Source: Pasteurella skyensis
Lineage (GTDB): Bacteria > Pseudomonadota > Gammaproteobacteria > Enterobacterales > Pasteurellaceae
Reading direction: 5' to 3'
Length of the DNA: 64,000 nt
NCBI RefSeq assembly: GCF_013377295.1
Contig: NZ_CP016180.1
Span: forward strand, 992,001 to 1,056,000
Below are positions 61,184-64,000 of this stretch, piece by piece. A program made the position numbers and the translations under genes. How positions within the stretch are numbered: position 1 is the first letter of the stretch; the number at the start of each line of letters is the position of its first letter. The notes under the pieces were generated by a model, which was not told the origin of the DNA, did not search any database, and was given only the letters and a program-made list of their open reading frames with translations.

Positions 61184-61204
61184 GTCGCAAAGAGCGACAA
61201 GGAG
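61184..61204 (+). promoter_or_regulatory. Second RNA stem-loop at the ribosome site of the third gene
   Basis: GTCGC-AAAGA-GCGAC (61184-61198) is followed by AAGGAG (61199-61204). It copies the element at 60300-60320, together with a shared upstream TTAAATTAACTTA. It should place the third gene under the same regulator. Confidence 0.7.
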
Positions 61205-61209
61205 AAAAA

Positions 61210-61698
61210 ATGGAAATCAAGTCACAGATATTAACATCTATTAAAGACCTCTGTATTGATATCGAATTTGAACTAGGTCTGTCAGAAAATCAACAAGTTA
61301 AAAACTTCAAGAATATCCGTCAAATAGAGCGTTTTTTAGAAATGCTTAATGAAGAATACAGCGAGAATATTAAAAGTAATAATCTGAACGCTCTTATAAA
61401 TGAGTTAATTTCATTAAAAGAGCAATATATTAATTTAAAATCTGAAATTTCAGAAGATGATCTGAAAAAAGTATTTTTAATGCTTAGGAAAAGAGAATTA
61501 CACCCTGCTGGTTATTTTGATAAAGCGAAGCGTTTCTATTTATACGATAGCGAATTGGTAGAGGTGGGTCTCCCAAGCATAAAATACAAATATAGACAAA
61601 TGAATGCAGCTCGTACTTCAACATTTGTTAGAGCTGTTGCAGAGAAATATAAATGCAACAATTTACTAGAACTTATTGATTGCTTTGAAAGAGCATAG
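61210..61698 (+). CDS. Second candidate counter-defence protein under Aca2-type RNA control
   Basis: The 162-residue protein is not recognised. It is mostly charged helix (IDIEFELGLSENQQVKNFKNIRQIERFLEMLNEEYSENI; LISLKEQYINLKSEISEDDLKKVFLML). A C-terminal part contains LYDSELVEVGLPSIKYKYRQMNAARTSTFVRAVAEKYKCNNLLELIDCFE. Its leader duplicates the stem-loop of the first gene, so it is probably repressed by the same Aca2-like protein. The integrase gene follows 16 bases later and may be co-transcribed. Confidence 0.6.
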   Translation: MEIKSQILTSIKDLCIDIEFELGLSENQQVKNFKNIRQIERFLEMLNEEYSENIKSNNLNALINELISLKEQYINLKSEISEDDLKKVFLMLRKRELHPAGYFDKAKRFYLYDSELVEVGLPSIKYKYRQMNAARTSTFVRAVAEKYKCNNLLELIDCFERA

Positions 61699-61714
61699 TT
61701 AAAAGGAGTTAATT

Positions 61715-62593
61715 ATGTTATTTAATGAGTTGTACGATCAATGGCTTGATCTATATAAGCAAAAGGTGAAACAAAAAACGTATGACAACACAGTGTCTGC
61801 GTTTGAAAATCATATACTACCGATTTTTGGCACGCTAGAAGTTGAAGAAATCACATCATTATACGTTCTTGAAGCTATGCAAGAACTATCACATAAGTCT
61901 ATTTATCTTACAAATAGACTGTTACAGCAAATTGTAAGAATTTACAACTTCGGAAGAGTGCTGGGTTATGTGAAGCATAATCCAGCTATGGGAATTACTG
62001 AGTTTCTGCCGAGCGTGAAACACATAAATCACCCACACCTGCATTTTTCGCAGTTTCAGTCTTTTGTAAAATATTTAGATGCGACAAAAGAAAGCACAGC
62101 AAAAGACGCTCTATTTATGATTGTTTATACTTCACTTAGATTAAGTGAGGTGATTTGTTCAGAATGGAGTGAAATAGACTTCAAAAATAAACGGTGGACT
62201 ATACCTGCTCATCGTATGAAAACTGGGGTTGAGCATACAATCCCCATTTCAAAGCCAATGCGATTGATTTTGCGTAGGCTACAAAAGAAAAAAAAGAATA
62301 ACTATATTTTCTTTAATGAACGAAATGCTAATGAACACGTACCTGCTCATCGAGTGCGATATCTTATTGAGCGTAGTAGATTTTATGGAAAACAAACTAT
62401 TCACGGAATTAGACACGTATTTTCTACTTACGCTAATGATCAACGTTACAATGCAGATGTGATAGAAGCGCAACTATCACATAAGCAAAAGGGGGTCCGT
62501 GCTGTGTACAATAAGTCTATTTATTTAGATGATCGTCGCAAAATGATGGAGCATTGGGGGCGAAAAATAGATAGCTTTCGTCTTAATTCTTAA
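61715..62593 (+). CDS. Tyrosine recombinase (phage integrase)
   Basis: The 292-residue integrase has an N-terminal core-binding domain (YKQKVKQKTYDNTVSAFENHILPIFGTLEVEEITSLYVLEAMQEL). Its catalytic domain has the first Arg in IVYTSLRLSEV, HGIRHVFSTYANDQ (H-x-x-R-H) and LSHKQKGVRAVYNKS with the Tyr nucleophile. It lacks the extended P4-type N-terminal domain. It follows the aca2-like operon. Its position in the interior of the visible prophage is unusual. Confidence 0.92.
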   Translation: MLFNELYDQWLDLYKQKVKQKTYDNTVSAFENHILPIFGTLEVEEITSLYVLEAMQELSHKSIYLTNRLLQQIVRIYNFGRVLGYVKHNPAMGITEFLPSVKHINHPHLHFSQFQSFVKYLDATKESTAKDALFMIVYTSLRLSEVICSEWSEIDFKNKRWTIPAHRMKTGVEHTIPISKPMRLILRRLQKKKKNNYIFFNERNANEHVPAHRVRYLIERSRFYGKQTIHGIRHVFSTYANDQRYNADVIEAQLSHKQKGVRAVYNKSIYLDDRRKMMEHWGRKIDSFRLNS

Positions 62594-62601
62594 ATAAAAA
62601 T

Positions 62602-62632
62602 AAGCACTATCTTATTTTGGATAGTGCTTTTA
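62602..62632. terminator. Bidirectional terminator between integrase and early-side genes
   Basis: AAGCACTATC (62602-62611) pairs perfectly with GATAGTGCTT (62620-62629), with A-rich sequence to the left and T's to the right. It serves the plus-strand integrase and the minus-strand gene ending at 62636. Confidence 0.85.
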
Positions 62633-62635
62633 AAA

Positions 62636-63109
62636 TTAAGCAAAAAAGTAATACTTACCATTTTTTACATAAACTTTAGTCTTGTCTTTTTGCAAAATTT
62701 TCTGTGTTGACACGCTTCCATCGATATAATTACGAGCATCTACTAATTTTCTTGAAAGTGATTTTATTGAAAAATCTAGATTACACTCGCTTAAAAAGAA
62801 ATCTCTCAAATCTTCTAAATTACACTCTATTGCATAATATCCAATAATAATGTTGTATTGTATACGCTTCTCTTCTATTCTAGCTTTCTCTTCGTCTTTT
62901 ACGTCAGCATATTCAATTTCAGAAATAAGCAAAGAGATTACAGCATTATCTATCATCTCTAATTCTCTCTCACTCAAAATTGGAATGTGATAGCTATGCG
63001 TTTTTTTCTTTAATTTAAGTATTCTTAAACTCTCGCTTTTAAATTCTGTATTTAATCGTTCAAGAGCTGTTTTTCCCCATCTTTTAAGCATCAAATCAAT
63101 ATCCATCAC
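62636..63109 (-). CDS. Hypothetical phage protein
   Basis: The 157-residue, helical, charged protein (DIDLMLKRWGKTALERLNTEFKSESLRILKLKKKTHSYHIPILSERELEMIDNAVISLLISE) resembles the general form of phage antitermination or DUF1133-type proteins located before lysis genes. The end (KTKVYVKNGKYYFFA) is not diagnostic. It overlaps the HNH gene by four bases. A regulatory role is only a suggestion. Confidence 0.6.
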   Translation of the reverse strand: MMDIDLMLKRWGKTALERLNTEFKSESLRILKLKKKTHSYHIPILSERELEMIDNAVISLLISEIEYADVKDEEKARIEEKRIQYNIIIGYYAIECNLEDLRDFFLSECNLDFSIKSLSRKLVDARNYIDGSVSTQKILQKDKTKVYVKNGKYYFFA

Positions 63110-63822
63110 AAGCCTCTTTCTAGTTCTTTTATTTTTAATCTGTACTTTTGGTTGAGAGCTTTTATTTCATCCACAGTTAATTTTAATCTAGCTTGATGCC
63201 TTTTTTTATTTTGATCAAATTCATTAGCATATTTCGGCTCATAGATAGTAATTTCTGAATTTGGATGTGTTCTGCTTTTTAAAAATAAAGCATCATACAC
63301 GCTCCACCCTAATTTTAATCTTCTGATTATTGTATTCCCTGCAACAGTTACTCCTTTATGTCTGGACCATTCTGCTGCGGTCATTGTTATCCCATTAAAT
63401 GTTATTTTATGATTTGATTTATATTTACACTTCTGTTGTTTTGTATGCTTTCTCATTACATTACAGCCTCTACATATCGGTCGTAAATTTTCCAAAGAAT
63501 TATTTTTTATATTATTATCTATATGGTCTATATGAACATTACTCCACGTTAATTTTGTTTGACAGAATTTGCAATCAGGTAAATCATAACCAAACTTATC
63601 AAATACGACAGCCCTATGCTCATATACATACCCTCCTTTCATTGCCAAAGGGTGTGAACATAAATATAGCATTTGATAGCCTTTATCGTTCTGAGCTCTA
63701 GCTTTCCTTTTATTTTCTATGTCATAAGTTCCATTCCTCATAAATCTAAAATAATGTAATTGGCAAACTTGTTGAGACTTATACATTGCTTTTCTTTGAC
63801 ATCCGTCTATCTTACAATTCAT
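63106..63822 (-). CDS. HNH endonuclease
   Basis: The 238-residue protein has an N-terminal Cys/His cluster (CKIDGCQRKAMYKSQQVCQLHYFRFMRNGTYD). A central HNH core follows (CKFCQTKLTWSNVHIDHIDNNIKNNSLENLRPICRGCN) with the zinc Cys pairs and HIDH. A C-terminal helical part resembles a NUMOD-type DNA-binding repeat (ITFNGITMTAAEWSRHKGVTVAGNTIIRRLKLGWSVYDAL). It is probably a free-standing phage homing nuclease. It is coupled to its neighbours by four-base overlaps on both sides. Confidence 0.87.
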   Translation of the reverse strand: MNCKIDGCQRKAMYKSQQVCQLHYFRFMRNGTYDIENKRKARAQNDKGYQMLYLCSHPLAMKGGYVYEHRAVVFDKFGYDLPDCKFCQTKLTWSNVHIDHIDNNIKNNSLENLRPICRGCNVMRKHTKQQKCKYKSNHKITFNGITMTAAEWSRHKGVTVAGNTIIRRLKLGWSVYDALFLKSRTHPNSEITIYEPKYANEFDQNKKRHQARLKLTVDEIKALNQKYRLKIKELERGL

Positions 63823-64000
63823 TTAGAAAACTCCTTAATTTTTGCTCTAAACTCTTTCCGCATTTCTTTTAATTCTTCACAAGTGTATTTTTTACTTTCT
63901 TGATAAGAGTTGCAGTAATCTATTATTTCTTGCCCTTTTTCTTCTCCAAATCTTATTTTTAATCCTTCTGTGTATCCGTGCGTTGTTCTTGTTCCTGCTA
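63819..64000 (-). CDS. Partial phage gene at window edge
   Basis: The frame enters from the right edge and ends KEMRKEFRAKIKEFSK with a TGA overlapping the HNH start (ATGA). About 59 residues are visible (GTRTTHGYTEGLKIRFGEEK, QEIIDYCNSYQESKKYTCEELKEM). The family cannot be told from this piece. The overlap places it in the same minus-strand operon. Confidence 0.6.
   Translation of the reverse strand, partial: AGTRTTHGYTEGLKIRFGEEKGQEIIDYCNSYQESKKYTCEELKEMRKEFRAKIKEFSK

Overview
The window comes from an AT-rich gammaproteobacterium, most likely a Pasteurellaceae species of the Actinobacillus/Mannheimia type. DNA-uptake-like words ACAAGCGGT and AAGCGGTCA recur between genes, sometimes as inverted pairs forming terminators, and the housekeeping neighbourhoods (pmbA-darP, ackA-pta, priC, ppiB, cca) fit that family. 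The genus cannot be fixed from the sequence alone.

Positions 1-30440 are chromosome. The left part holds a cut M48 peptidase gene, a YjgN-type membrane protein, a GST, and a peroxide/electrophile-stress block. In that block an OhrR-like MarR repressor faces yqhD-ohr-(PF03640)-DJ-1-(membrane)-SDR. A second operon (DUF6506-nitroreductase-DoxX) starts from a promoter/operator that is a near copy of the first. Next come a catalase-related gene with an in-frame TGA, a frameshifted HAD phosphatase, pmbA, darP, ackA-pta behind an FNR-type box, a repeat-rich gap, an ElyC/SanA/YdcF protein, priC, ppiB, cca and a frameshifted lplA. A 1.09-kb IS256-like element sits in the last codons of a DUF2799 lipoprotein gene. 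That gene closes a minus-strand cluster of vWA (nonsense-interrupted), TPR-like, TMEM43 and AIM24 proteins.

From about 30440 to beyond 64000 lies a lambda-like siphovirus prophage. Its left end is probably marked by a tRNA 3'-end-like sequence next to a minus-strand terminator. The late operon runs right to left: extended -10 promoter, two terminators (a Q-type antitermination layout), holin, SAR endolysin, Rz/Rz1, TerS, TerL, DUF4055 portal, MuF head protein, scaffold, capsid, head-tail joining proteins, tail tube, a tail chaperone with a -1 frameshift site, M, tape measure, L, K, I, J and distal tail genes. Accessory genes interrupt the tail module: Rha, a broken antirepressor with C4-like RNA leaders, a DUF4041/GIY-YIG nuclease pair, a YecR-like lipoprotein and a plus-strand moron.

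Two systems stand out. First, 60223-61698 is an operon whose second gene resembles Aca2, the dual DNA/RNA-binding repressor of anti-CRISPR operons. A perfect operator fills its promoter spacer, and two near-identical stem-loops abut the ribosome binding sites of the first and third genes, making 60329-60739 and 61210-61698 anti-CRISPR or counter-defence candidates. Second, the MuF head protein ends in a colicin D-like nuclease domain and is followed, with overlap, by a colicin D-immunity-like gene: a MuF polymorphic toxin pair. An integrase lies in the middle of the visible prophage, and early/replication genes and attR lie beyond the right edge.
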